A stretch of 39,460 nt of DNA from Acanthaster planci (lineage: Eukaryota; Echinodermata; Asteroidea; Valvatida; Acanthasteridae): assembly GCF_001949145.1 (NCBI RefSeq), contig NW_019091466.1, positions 201,886 through 241,345 of the forward strand. The letters are read 5' to 3'. Numbering within the stretch: the first letter of the stretch is position 1; every line of letters starts with the position of its first letter. Positions 1 to 11,409 of the stretch are shown here, piece by piece. Under the pieces are notes generated by a model. That model did not search any database. It saw only the letters and a program-made list of their open reading frames with translations, and was not told where the DNA came from. A program made the translations under genes and the position numbers.

Positions 1-686
1 GTTTTTTCGCAAGCTCTCGGACAAGCACTGAGCATACAGTGCTTATATATATACGTTGGGTACGGGCAAACCATTATATATAATTAACATCTTCCCAACG
101 CAAAAATACATCTTGAAAATGTCCACAATGCAAACCTTCAAAATCATGATTTGAATTGCCAACAACTCAATAGTTTGTGCTATGATGTATCCGTTCTTAA
201 ACTGCATTTTTTTTTTTAGTTGCATTATGATGCATCATTTTGCCCACCAATTATCAATTTTATGTGGTGCAAGTTACAATACAATTTTCAAGCAATTCTG
301 AAAACTTCTTGTCATGATTATAAAAGGCATACATAGCCACAATGAAATTCAACTATTTTTTGCGATTCTTCTGAGATCTGAGAACATCATAAACCAGCAC
401 TGTAAAAGTAATGATTGTCACCATCCAAATTTATCTACAAAATCAATCAACAAATTTGAGCATCAATCCTGTCCATGGCACAAGTTGAACATAGATCTAC
501 ATATAATAATGTATATTACTTCAGACATAAGCAGCTCGCCATCACAACATAATTTCAGACACTACCTTGACATACAATTGTTAAACAAGGTAAATAATCT
601 TAAGGTTTTGTGCATACAGATTCTCACATCTTGCGTTTTGCTCAGGACATTAACATATTACCAAGCACAGACAATGTCCTTATTTG
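1..686. other. TUBGCP6 intron, no gene recognised
   Basis: AT-rich intronic sequence. Short reading frames here have no family resemblance and no splice-site context. Nothing else supported. Confidence 0.5.
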
Positions 687-3261
687 GGCTTGGGTGGTAT
701 TTCGGTATTACCGAATACCACTTTTTTTTTTTTTTAATACTGAACAATACCAACTAACAATCCATGAATACAAGAATATCGGCTACTTCAGTATTGAATT
801 TCAATACCGCTGTATTCTGGCTAATTTGTTCAGAATGTTTCCACTACCCTCTTAAGATGAAAGCAGACAATTACATGTATATCCACAACAGTGACTGCAT
901 ACTTTGTGGTTTCAGTCACCCAGCATTGTGTTTGAATTGTCTGACGAGATAAGATGTAATGTGATACTTCAGCATGCGGCCACCACCCCACCTGTCAAAG
1001 GTTTTGTTTTCCTATCGCTGCCGTCGAGTTTGCGGTTTTGGAATAGCTTCTAGGCAGTGCTTGTTGTATTGCTAACCGGCACATATCACAGCCCTACAGC
1101 TTGGGAATTAAAAATCAGCTGGTCTTCTGTGTCCACACTGGATTTAATTTTCGGAAGACTTTTATTGGCGGATCAGAAAATGCGAATACTGCTTGTGCTA
1201 GCCTTGTGCTCTCCTTGGGTCTTTTTTGTCCTTTATATAAATTATGTACAAGTATTTTGGTGAAAATTTATCAAACCAAAGCCAGGAATGTGTGTTATAA
1301 ACTATAAAATGATTCCATAAATCTACATCTGTTCGACATCCACAGCAATCAACGATTATTTTTCTGTTGTTCTGACAGTCATTCCAACCACACGAAAAGA
1401 GAAGCAAACACCTGATTCCTCACTTGTCACTGTATTTCAGTTTGTCTGGAATAAATTGAGGACAACGTGGTTAATCAAAAAGATCTCTCAGTTATGATTA
1501 ATCAAATACCTTGTGATGTGTTAAGAAGAGTAGACTTCATTGTTATAAGACAACATGTCTAATGTGCATGTGAAATTTAAAAAGCAAATACACGTGAAAG
1601 CATCAATCCAGGGATTTTTAAAAGACTTTCAATAGCCATGGATGACGACGAAGCTAACAGTAACTAAGCTGCTTGCACATGTAGGCCTGGATGTACCTGC
1701 AAGAATGTGAAGACTCGTCAAATAAAATCCCGTTCCATGTAAGTAGTCTTTCCAAAACAAATTGTGTCACAGAGAGACATTTTTTGTTTAATTTTTCGTC
1801 TGTCTTTTGATTTTCGACACGAGCTGCATGACATGATTGATCAATAGTGCGTGTTCACTCGCCCACACGCGAGATGGTCGCTGAAGAAGCATGACGTCAT
1901 GAAGGAATATTACGATTGGATAGCTGTGTCTTGCCAAATGTACATCATAAAAACACAGTCTCAGATCTTTTTTGCCGCAATATGAATAATTCAGTGTTGG
2001 GAGATTAGTTGGAATCTTGAGATGTGAAAACGGGATTGGAATTTTTGTTTTGGCGTTTGTTTTATCAATGTAAAATATCATCCGTTTTATATCGTGCACT
2101 ACGCGTGTCATGAGGACAGGAAACTGGCAAACGACGTCTGTATATCACGTTGTAAGCGTGCGTGACGCATATGGAGGGGCGGGTGATAAGCCTTGTGCTG
2201 CCGTGCAGCAGCTGGATATTTTTTTGGAAACACGCTCGCTAGAGTACAAACAGTACGACCTCAAATACATGAACACAGAAAACATAAACGCACACATGAG
2301 ATTAATATTTGTAAATGAACCTGCAGAAAAATTTGTGACGGCAGTGCTTTTTCGACTTGCAACTATAGAGCTGCATTCAGTGTAGTGGAACGTACAACCC
2401 TTTTTTGGCAGAAACTCTACATTGACTGATTGTCGCATTTGCATCATGCCTTCGTTGGCGATGGTTCGGCCAGGCGGGAACCAATGTGGTGCACAGCGCA
2501 CGTGTTTTCACCACTGCGATTCGCAAACACTTTATAAATGGGTTGTCAACAATAGTTTTTCAGAAAACGCAGTGACGGAAACCTTTCGTTGTACCATTGT
2601 ACCAGGAATTTCATACAATGCAATTTTCACTGTAACAAATTTTCTCCCCATAGAAATGTGCATGTTTTGGCCAGGACCCCAGTTTTGTGTTTGTTATAAT
2701 CGGAATTTCATTATAACTGATTTCGTTAATAACGAGAGTCGACTGTACTTGCAATGCCGGCCACAATGCAGAGTTTTCTGGAAGCCACCTTACTATTGCA
2801 CACACGCAGTGTTAGGGCACAGTTAAGAGGAGCAGCCACTGGTAACCAGCACATAATCATTACAATAATGCACTGTCTCAGCGAGTACCAACTTGAATGT
2901 AGTACGTGTGCAGATTTTGACACCGTACGAGTGACCACACAGATATAGGAATCACGGAGCAACAAATCGTTATTTAAAACACCGTCCCTTTTTTAAAAAA
3001 TTCTTTCACATAAACAACATTTATTTGACATCAAATGGACAGATAAATTATAATGGTTATTAAGTTTTTGGGGTTTTGTGACGTTAAAACCCTTTATGCT
3101 GGCCCCTAGTGTTGATTGTGGTTTGCCATTGAATGTCAGCATCACGGCGGCTTTTTGATGACGTCATTGCCTTCTGCAACGAATACCGTGGTATTAGTAA
3201 ATACCGCGGTATTTTTTTCACGGATACCGCGGTATCGAAAAAAGGCAATACCGCCCAAGCC
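687..3261. mobile_element. 2.6-kb element with CGGTATT-rich inverted ends
   Basis: The left end begins GGCTTGGGTGGTATTT at 687. The right end, read on the other strand from 3261, begins GGCTTGGGCGGTATTG; 14 of 16 bases match as terminal inverted repeats. Both subterminal regions carry repeated palindromic words built on ATACCG/CGGTAT (695-715, 795-825, 3180-3235). No convincing target-site duplication was seen. No transposase motif was recognised, so it may be a non-autonomous DNA transposon. It lies in the last visible TUBGCP6 intron. Confidence 0.5.
2074..2826 (+). pseudogene. unrecognised 251-codon frame with one internal TAG, inside the inverted-end element
   Basis: One reading frame stays open from 2074 to 2826 except for a single TAG at 2383-2385. 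An ATG at 2110 starts MRTGNWQTTSVYHVV. After the stop the frame encodes a Cys- and aromatic-rich segment (for example FRCTIVPGISYNAIFTVTN). No family was recognised. It is more GC-rich than the flanks. It could be a decayed protein of the surrounding element or a chance open frame; an antisense frame (2145-2501) overlaps it. Confidence 0.3.
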
Positions 3262-3554
3262 AATCTTTATTCAACGTAAACTTTAATCAGCATTTTACTC
3301 AAAAGAAATGATTAGTGACAACTGTTCAGTTGTTGCTATTCCTTCAATGAGCAGTAATTTGATAATGAGCAAGTTTGCCATTTAAAAAGGCAAGGTCATT
3401 TGCCAACAAAGCACATGTGCATCTGTGTAGGCTGCATTGACTAGGCAGACCTCACTCACACATCCAGATGACCTCAGACGTACTTCATTTGGGTATGTGA
3501 TATAAGAAAGGCGAACTGGTTCACAGGTCAATATGGTCAACTACATACATGTAC
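3262..3554. other. TUBGCP6 intron sequence, nothing recognised
   Basis: Intronic sequence between the inverted-end element and exon 5. No further TUBGCP6 exon with matching phase could be seen. Confidence 0.4.
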
Positions 3555-3611
3555 CTTTAATGTGAAAAGTCCGTTGCCAAGTAGGTCTCTTCCAGGTTCT
3601 GCTTCAAAGAG
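3555..3611 (-). CDS. TUBGCP6: TUBGCP6 coding exon 5 (last in window)
   Basis: 57 bp = 19 codons, LFEAEPGRDLLGNGLFTLK, acceptor CAATTTTGCAG, donor AAAG|GTACATG. NGLFTLK corresponds to VGLFSFGDP in vertebrates. No exon continuing with a DP(C/G)G-like sequence was found between this point and base 1, so the next exon is probably outside the window. Confidence 0.65.
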
Positions 3612-6165
3612 CTGCAAAATTGAGAACAAAAAAGGGCAGACCTGTCATCAACTTGGCAAGCTTTTAAGCAACAGATTTGACATACGGAAATGCTGGAAGT
3701 AAAATCCACACTTGAAGGAGATTCTGTACCAGTTAAGAAATGCCACTAATAATAGTTTAAGAACAAACCTTATTTTGGAGCATCCTGTAATTTCTCAGCT
3801 CTCCTTGGTCATCTGACTGAACAGCTTCTAATTGCTGACCCTCAAAGAGATCCCTAAACAAAAACAAAAAAAGAATGCACTAATGGTAAATTCCATCTTC
3901 TGTAATAAATGTAATGCATCCTAGCCTCTGGAAATCTGTTTTATGATCCTACTCGTAACCTGCTCATTCATAATATTATTCAGTGCTCTCATATTTTGTA
4001 CACTGCAGTTTGTTCTGTTTTTGTTTGGTTTTCTCTTGTATTGGCATGCCTGACTCAAGCTGTGCTTTCAAGGTTTCTGCCACCTTCTATGGCTTAATCA
4101 AATACATTGTAAATACACAGATTTTGCCATGAGGAGGAAACGAAAGTGTGTGTGATTGATTGGTTTGTGAAGAAAAGTTTGGTGAATAACTAACCAAAAA
4201 TAAATGGACATTTTGAGCAGGTTGCTGTTTGCATTATCACAAATTTGGCTACCGAAACAATCATTCAGCATTACTTGATCATGAGCTCAATTTAAAGAAA
4301 ACTTTATTATTTTGTAGCTTTCACTTTACAAGTTGCACAACACTCCTCTAATGGTTCATGGATAAATAATAAAGTGCACAGAACACAAACTTTCAAGGAA
4401 AATCACTAAAACTCTAGCCCCACCGTGACTATCATCCCTGAGTACTGGTACTTTTTGGCAAATAATTATTTAGAATGTTCCAATCTGTTAAAGTGCTGTG
4501 TAACGCCCAATGTCATACATTCTCTGTGCTAAAATAAATGAGGATCCAGATATCATATTCCAAAAGTAATGTACATGTAGTGGCTAGGGTGCTATGATAC
4601 ATCCATCAAATCAAAACAATGCAAAGCAGGAGTTGGAATTTCAAAGTTTTACGTGTATTTCAGTTTAACCCCTTGACGACAGGAATTTCTTTCCGAAAGC
4701 CGACTCCAAGAATTCCAACCTCGCTTGGCCACAAAGGCCACCTGCCGAATTCTCGGTTTGTGGCCTGCGTGCTCTGCACGCTTTCAATTACACAGTGAAA
4801 AGGCTGATTGTTCGGTAGCATGCAGCTCTACTCAAGCTTCCACATTCCCTTTGCGTCTTTTCAAAGTGGGAACTATTGTGAAGCTGGTGATTATGATGCA
4901 AATTCGGTCTTTTCATTTCTGGGCTACACACAAAGACCAATTACCACATATACAACAGCCAGAGTCTGCCTTCTTTCACAGTGTTCGCTCGAGCGTGGGC
5001 CGAGAATAATAGCTGAAAAGCGGGCTGAGGATCTTAATTTTTACAGTGGCTATAGCTGCTTCCCGGCACGAAGGGATCAATAAACAGTTTGCTTCCCATA
5101 TGAGAAAGATCAGTCTCATAAATGTGTGTGTATCTAATCCACACAATAAACAAACAAACCTGGAATAGTGAATGTAGCCCTGGTAGCCTTGGTGATAAAC
5201 ATGGCAGCTGTCGCCATGGTAACGTGGTCCAGAGGGTAAAACGACAGCATGTTCATCCTGGTTATAAACATTATAAATATCACTGGAGTGAAATATGGGC
5301 AGTGGAGGCAGGACCTTTGAAACAAGCTTTCTTTGGAATCTGCAACATGCCATTTCTTCCTTTCTCTGTCTCTGAATTTTACATTAAATATACATAAAGC
5401 AAAGAAAAAGACTACATTGATATTTTTTCCTCAAAAAATATTTTAAGTTTCATTCCGAACATCGGAATACTTTGATATGCATTCTGATAAAAGCTATCTT
5501 AACTACTCTTTTGATTTTACTGCAGTTTTTATGTGATCCTGAAGGCAGAACCACATGTACCTTGTTCTTTAACCCAACTACTGGCAGACTTGGCTCCTTG
5601 TGTCCCACAGGTGGTTTCTGATGATGGTTGCAATCACTACCAGCCAATGCAAGCAATAGCTGGAGGGCAGCTTTCAACTCAGGGTGATGACCTTTAAAAA
5701 TAGGAGGATAAAACATACATTAACCACAACTGTACAAAATGTTGGTGGACATGAGAAAATACCAACTTGCCAGGCAATAGGATTTCCTCATTTTTTACCA
5801 TTGTCCACATTTGGTAACGATGACACTAGCCCCTCCAGTTGATGTGCTTCATCACACTTCCTCTGTCGCCTCCTCTCAAAGACAACTTGAAGTAGACGCT
5901 CCTTCACACCAATGGACATGCCCTCATTGCCGACATCATTCCAATCCTCAGTGGATATGACATCTTTATTGTCACTTTGCAGGGGACCATTCAAGTTGGC
6001 AAAGAGAGTTGAATACAGAGATACCCATAGAGCCCTTCGGTGTTTGTCTAGTCTGGTATTGGGCACGTTAAGCTGGGGATGTAACAGTCCTTTATTGATG
6101 CAGGCATCAAGCAGCTGATTAAAAAGCCCTGTGATAGAATCCATTCTTCTGAGACTGTCACTCAT
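3555..6165 (-). CDS. TUBGCP6: gamma-tubulin complex component 6 (TUBGCP6), 5' part, five exons
   Basis: Coding exons on the minus strand, in order: 6165-5799, 5691-5561, 5314-5160, 3853-3769, 3611-3555. All junctions are GT/AG and the phases chain without a break (1, 0, 2, 0, 0), giving 265 residues before the gene leaves the window. The second ATG (6144) starts MDSITGLFNQLLDAC, which lines up with the family's MASITQLF start and has a better initiation context (A at -3, G at +4) than the ATG at 6165. Other matches to the vertebrate N-terminus are ALWVSLYSTLFANL, a leucine-rich stretch LKAALQLLLALAGS, and NGLFTLK (family VGLFSF). TUBGCP6 is a scaffold subunit of the gamma-tubulin ring complex that nucleates microtubules at centrosomes. 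Only the poorly conserved N-terminal region is visible; the GCP/Spc97 core domains would lie off the left edge. The family call is from remembered sequence. Confidence 0.8.
3769..3853 (-). CDS. TUBGCP6: TUBGCP6 coding exon 4
   Basis: 85 bp, acceptor TTTGTTTAG, donor AATAAG|GTTTGT. One base completes an Arg codon from exon 3, then DLFEGQQLEAVQSDDQGELR and a short tail. The DLFE...VQS spacing resembles the vertebrate segment DLSVFEMDVQS. Confidence 0.65.
3854..4663. other. TUBGCP6 intron 3, no gene recognised
   Basis: AT-rich intronic sequence without a supportable feature up to the TTAA-bounded segment at 4664. Confidence 0.4.
4664..5084. mobile_element. possible TTAA-type MITE
   Basis: Starts TTAACCCCTTGACGACAGG at 4664. 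The other strand from about 5084 reads TTGATCCCTTCGTGCCGGG, so the two ends are imperfect inverted repeats with a TTAA-like terminus. The interior is more GC-rich than the surrounding intron. The style of end (TTAA + CCNCTTG..GNCAGG) resembles the repeats at 12707-13284 and 35803-36290. No protein is encoded. Confidence 0.4.
5160..5314 (-). CDS. TUBGCP6: TUBGCP6 coding exon 3
   Basis: 155 bp, phase 0 in and phase 2 out, acceptor GTTTCAAAG, donor TCCAG|GTTTGT. It reads VLPPLPIFHSSDIYNVY at the start and GYQGYIHYS at the end. This places an aromatic Tyr-rich patch where vertebrate TUBGCP6 has NVPYSGYD. It was chosen because it alone supplies the phase needed by both neighbours. An AG 36 bases further upstream would put a stop in frame. 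Confidence 0.6.
5561..5691 (-). CDS. TUBGCP6: TUBGCP6 coding exon 2
   Basis: 131 bp, from acceptor TTTTTAAAG to donor AAG|GTACAT. It completes the split glycine codon of exon 1 and reads HHPELKAALQLLLALAGS, the most family-like segment (compare VLDLLVQLAGSG in vertebrates), then a His/Pro-rich linker ending GLKNK. Confidence 0.78.
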
Positions 6166-6167
6166 GT
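5799..6167 (-). CDS. TUBGCP6: TUBGCP6 coding exon 1
   Basis: A CTACAG acceptor directly before 6167 leaves two untranslated bases before the first ATG (6165), so an upstream noncoding exon is expected. The exon is open for 122 codons plus one base and ends AATG|GTAAAA. The start could be 6165 or 6144; homology favours 6144. Towards the 3' end it encodes a basic, helical-looking stretch (ERLLQVVFERRRQRK) followed by HQLEGLVSSLPNVDN, matching the family's ELVEEL region. Confidence 0.78.
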
Positions 6168-8920
6168 CTGTAGTAATAAATAATGTGAATCAGAATTCAC
6201 TCATGAATATATGATGAATACGCATACATGTACTCTACATGCATGTTGAGATATACGCACACAACACTCTTACATTGTAAATGTTAACACATCTTTATAT
6301 TGATCTTAGCATGGGAAATGAACATTTAGGCCTTGAACTAGCGGGGCAAGGCAAGGCCGAACAAGGCAGATGGCAATTCTGCTTTTATTTATGTGAGCCA
6401 ACACGGTGAACACCACATGTTGGGATTTGCCACGCAAATGTAGAAATTAAACATTTGACAAATTGTGCATCTACACAAGAATGATGAGAGAACCCCGACA
6501 AACACAAACGTCCTTCATCAAAACCCATTCCTAAATCTACATGTATGGCTTGCACACGCTTGAACTCATGATGAACAAAAATGGGGGAAACCAACCACTT
6601 CTTTAACAATGAGTGAAATTAAGGCCAAAAACTGGTCAGTCAAAACATCCTGGCCCTAATAATTTGGTTCTGCCAAATTGATCAGACATATTCCAATGCC
6701 ACATGAGAACACATACAGTTTGTAAAGTGTCAGTCATGCAGACTTTTACCATTTATACTCCCTTTGGACAAATAGCAAAATTGGTTGGAAACTGTCCAAT
6801 ATTGGACTACAATGCTAATTTAATAATAATGACCGGGACCTTTCATACACGAAGCCGAGAAATCCACAAGCCAAAACAAAATAAGCAAAGGCTCCTTCGG
6901 GCCATTCTCACATAAAGTGCGTGACGTTTGCAAGTAATTTGGAAGTGTAATGTATATTGAATATTTTAGTCAGCTACAAGGGACACCTTGTATTACAATT
7001 AAACATTCTTTTCAAGTAATGTTTCAATTTACAGGAAATAAACAGATGTATCTCTATTACGTGTTTGACATCAGACAGTTAAGATTTTGCGACAATACTA
7101 AGTCGTACGCATGAGATACATGTAAGTCATGCGCACAAGATAACAAAAATGTCCCTTTAGGGGTTCCAGAGAAATACATGTAGCCCTGGTATACAATTGA
7201 ATCTAGGTTTCTTTTTCTAGGAAAGGGAATGGTGACGTTACGTGTGTGACTAAAAAGTGTTACATGTTGGCTTATTGTTTTTGAGGGGAATATCTTCATA
7301 ATTTTATGAACAACCTTGATAACAAAACAAATAACAGTGCAGTGAAAAACTAATTTCAACAAGACTTCTTGCTGAACAGGAAATGTGTGAACAAGAAAAA
7401 CTTCCATTTGCAGTACATTAACATGTAGTTTGTACATGTATGCGTGCAACTTACATGTACATCCATACGCATTGTACATACCCTACACGTATATATGTAT
7501 GGGCTCTGCTGGTAAACACAGCACAGCTGTTAGACAGCAAACACACGCTGGTCCAAAAATAAGGAATTCTTTTTACAATGTTCTGATGACAAAGTCAATT
7601 AACCCCAACTCCCTAGGGAGGGTGATTTACTAGCGACCTTCCCCATTCTGGCAAAATTCAACACCATACAGTAAACTGTGCACATACATGTATACAGGTG
7701 GACTCTGTGGTATGCGTAATTCCAAACACACAAAAAAAGGCAGTATACCAGCGCAGTACCCTTCCTAACAGATTCCAACAAACTCTGGTGTTGGAGTTTG
7801 GTTGGTTTTGGATCATTAGTACTTAGCATCACAGCCTGCAGGTACGCCTATGAATATGTATTGCAAATGTTGCATCAAAACTCAGCTTCTTACACAATTA
7901 TCCGGGCCTCACCAATCCAAATATCTCATTGTATGACAATGATACATGTACATACACGTATAGTTAAATTGACAGATCCAAATCACTTGATTGAACAACT
8001 GATTTTGTAGGATGACCAAGCCTCGTTTTCTCAAGTGAATGAGCACTGGGGTCACTTATCGAGACCCAGGTATACAGATCCATGTGAAAAAGCAGGACTG
8101 GTTTCACGTGGATGCACAATCAGTAATTCCAAGGGCTGGTTCGCTCTTTCCATTAAAGAGCACCTCAGAGGAAAACATGTTTTCTCTGATTTTATCTGTT
8201 CAAATAAATATGAAAGCATCCAAATCAAACGCAGTGTCATTTGTCTTCAGAGCTCAACTATAACTATCTAAGCCCTTGTGCATGCCAAACAATGGCTACA
8301 TGTACATGTGCAAGCATTGTTTGGTGTGTGCAAAGGTTCTCCACTGTGAACACAGGGCGAGGGTTCCACTCATTTTTTCCAACTGACGTCATCTACATTC
8401 AAAAATTTGCATTTTAGCATGAATAGAAAAAAGCCCTTTTTAGCCTTTTATGGAATAGCCAAAAAGGGGCAAAATTAGTCCTAGGCCTAGAGGGGAAAAT
8501 CCCCAGGCCTATTGACATGTAGTATTGACTCAAACTCTTAACCTTTAAATCAAATGTGCCTGAAATTTCACTATTTATGCGCTATAAACATTTCCCACAC
8601 TGTGCTGAAAAGGTTTTAGTTATTTTCACCACGTTGCTGCCAAAAAGAGGAAAACATGCAAATCCCTGTACCAAGTGGATCATATGAATGGAAAGTTACT
8701 ATAGACGTGAGTGCAATAAATAGAACAACCTCCGACCCCGAGAATGTCATGTTATGAATACACTCCATGGCTGAAGCTGCAGTCCCTAGCACCAGCAGAT
8801 TATCTGCCAAGGATAAACCATTACTTTTTTGCGGAATAAAATGCGAAAACGATGGCCTGTTATTATTTATGACGAACAAGTGAAGTGTCTTTCATGTCTT
8901 TCATCTAAACTAGCGCTCAC
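6168..8920. other. upstream/5' intron region of TUBGCP6, no coding exon
   Basis: Contains scattered TACATGTA words and short chance frames only. The hairpin at 8274-8336 is listed separately. The acceptor at 6168 implies that at least part of this is a 5' untranslated intron of TUBGCP6. Confidence 0.4.
8274..8336 (+). ncRNA. miRNA-precursor-like hairpin
   Basis: Two arms (8274-8294 and 8315-8336) fold around a 20-base loop. Aligning one arm against the reverse complement of the other gives ten Watson-Crick pairs next to the loop. After them come four positions that differ only as G:U or U:G wobbles, then further pairs with one bulge near the base. Stem length (~21) and loop size suit a microRNA precursor, but no known miRNA was recognised. 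The plus strand gives the wobbles; a minus-strand transcript would have A:C mismatches there. Confidence 0.35.
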
Positions 8921-9200
8921 CTGATGAGGCCACACGAACGGACCACGTACATGTACAGTACGTACCAGTGAATTACAGACAGTCTGTGTCTACTTTTCAT
9001 ATGCGCGCTTTAGTGTCTAACTCTCAATCCCAGGTGCATGCACATAACATATAAAATTTGTACAGGGCTGTGAATACGAGGTTGAGCAGCCTGACGGTTG
9101 CACTACATCAAATACACGCACATAGAAAACAGTGCAAAATCGGACCGAAATAGCGCCGCGCCGCCTAGCCTGTTAACTCTCGTGAAGGGGTTGGCCTCCG
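8921..9200 (-). promoter_or_regulatory. candidate noncoding first exon and promoter region of TUBGCP6
   Basis: On the minus strand a consensus donor CATCAG|GTGAGCG lies at 8920. It could splice to the acceptor at 6168. The sequence just upstream (about 9100-9200) carries a cluster of CpG (GCGCCGCGCCGCC), unlike the CpG-poor flanks. Extent and transcription start are guesses. Confidence 0.3.
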
Positions 9201-10225
9201 ATTTTTTTTAACGGAAATTCAAGATTACGACCAGAAGATCACTTTTCGTTTCAATTTCATGGGGATTAGCCACGAAAATATTTATGTATTCGCCCGTGAA
9301 CGGAGATACCCCCAAAATAGCAGTAAAACTAACGCTCATTTCTGAATGTAGCCGCCTGCCTCTATGTCCGCAATTTGGAGCTTTTAGTGAAAGAATACCC
9401 CGAACTGGAAACTATCAGTCCTAATTTAGGATTGATAGATATTTCTGTGATGCCTCCTGATTATGGCCTGTCTTATTGTAAACATCCCGTGGGTTCAAAA
9501 AATATTAATGAGCTCGTGCGCAGAAAAACAACCATTTGGTGGTATGAGTGAAAGGCGACGCCGGTACGGTGCTTTTCCTACCTCCGAGTCCATGGTCACA
9601 GTGGGACGTATCTGTTTATAATGTTTCACTTTTTATCATAAACACTTTGTTTGATATTCATACAGCATCTTCGGTGAACGAAAATCTTCTCTCTTTGAAT
9701 TTGGAACACTGTGTCCTCAAAATAAATGTACTTTTTTTTTAAATTTTAATTTAAAGCAGAATATGTAGCCCAACATTTCTGCGTTCTACGGTCTCTCATA
9801 ACACAAACATTTCCATAACAATTTCCTGCAAACACCGCAAGTCGCAACCCTCATTTTCACTCTCAACCCTTGGCTGACCATAACCCCAGAAATCTGCTTG
9901 TAATGAAAGAGAAAAATGTCAAATATGTCCAATATGGAATTGTCTTCAGGTAATAAAATGTGGATAAAAAAGAAAGAAAAAAAAAACACTTCAGAGTGTA
10001 GAACCATCTGAAATTGCCTGGTAGCTAGCTTTTCAACTCAGGTGCACAGTTGACGCCAAACATACTTTCAATACTTTGTTGGAGGGACCATGCAAACATC
10101 TAGATGTTAGATGTCTGCACTAAACTTAACTCGCAGGTCACTTTTTATCCAGTAATGCCAAAGTGGAGTCGGGTTGAGGATGAGGGAATTAACAGGTGAA
10201 GGGACACACAACACAACACAGGGGA
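9201..10225. other. intergenic, nothing recognised
   Basis: Sequence between the presumed TUBGCP6 promoter and the MEST 3' end. Short frames here (for example plus strand 9548-9742) show no family resemblance. Confidence 0.4.
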
Positions 10226-10253
10226 AAGCTTATACTGTTAAAAATGCTTTATT
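10205..10253 (-). terminator. MEST: MEST poly(A) signal and GU-rich downstream element
   Basis: AATAAA on the minus strand at 10253-10248, followed 30-45 bases further by a GT-rich run (CTGTGTTGTGTTGTGTGTC). This is the usual two-part arrangement, so cleavage is expected near 10230. Confidence 0.6.
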
Positions 10254-11282
10254 CATCAATGGGAAGACATCTTAAAGAATTCTTACAATATTGCAATTGC
10301 TTCTATATAGTTTCAAACACAGTACTACACCAAATTGGAAGATCTTACAATATAAGATAAGATTTTACTAAAGTGTCCTTTGTCAAAGTCAATCTCATTA
10401 TTGCAATATACATTGTAGTAAATTTATATTTTACTCCCATCAGTGTAACTATGATGTTGATGAACTTGTATACCTTTACCAAATACATTGCTGGATCATA
10501 CGATTTTCACAAAATCAATTAAACTCACAATGACTCAAAGTGACATATTCTTGCATGTTTTATGTTGGCATGCATTCATCAGTCTCTTGTATAAAAAGTT
10601 TTAAAAATCACAACAACTGTAAACATATACACTAAATCAAAACATGCCAATTTTTGAACAAAATTTTTTTATCAAATTATTCCAGTTGCACTGATTAAAC
10701 AAACAAACTTCTTAGAAGACACATTATAAAATAAATGTACTGGTACCACTGAAAACAATTATTCTTTATCAACCTGCTTATTCTGACCAGCCATTGCTTT
10801 ACATTTTCTTATATTTTTACTTTGGCATCAACAGAAGATTTTAGATCAATAAATTCCATTAGCTGATCAGATTAGCTCAGCAAATTATAATATTTTTGTA
10901 AAAGTTGCTTTTTCGTTATTTTTCTTTTCAGTCTTAAGAACTGTGAGTGAAACCCTGAGTATTAGAGGAAAACTCATCCATAAAACCAGATCTCTTTGCA
11001 GTCCATCATCAAAACAATCTCAGGTTTCCACAGGAGCGGCTGCATCTCTTTACAAATAGGTCATACTGACTACTTAACATGTCTGTTTCCACATCATATT
11101 ATTCAAGACAAGATGTTAAATGTCACATGTATTTACTAGTCACATGTAAAATAGGAGACTGCACTTATTTCCGAAGGTTTTCCAAAAGAAATTTGGCGAA
11201 AATAGAAATTGTCCTTATTCCTTGACCTGACATTAAATGCCCTTTTCACTTTCTCTTTAGTGCTGCAACAAATCCTTAATCC
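10230..11282 (-). other. MEST: MEST 3' untranslated region
   Basis: About 1 kb of AT-rich sequence after the stop, without an intron or coding signal. It ends at the poly(A) signal listed separately, so the length is inferred from that signal. Confidence 0.55.
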
Positions 11283-11409
11283 TTAATTGATCTTTAGCCT
11301 ATCCATGAACTTCACATAGGCTTTTAAGACATTTTCAGGATCTTCTAGTTGTGGGTAATGGCTGATATGGTCAGCTAGTTCAGTAACCCCAGAGTCGGGA
11401 ATCAACATC
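11283..11409 (-). CDS. MEST: MEST exon 12 (catalytic His, stop)
   Basis: 127 bp, acceptor TTTCTTTGACAG. Encodes ...[20 protein letters not shown] and ends KFMDRLKIN-stop. The His of SHYPQLED is the predicted catalytic base. Confidence 0.95.

Noticed and set aside
2145-2501. 118-codon minus-strand frame
   Set aside because: It is a shadow of the plus-strand frame at 2074-2826 in the same GC-richer block, with no family resemblance.
5041-5070. YSGYSC on the plus strand, resembling the TUBGCP6 motif YSGYD
   Set aside because: It is on the wrong strand for the gene and lies in a GC-richer TTAA-bounded segment; coincidence.
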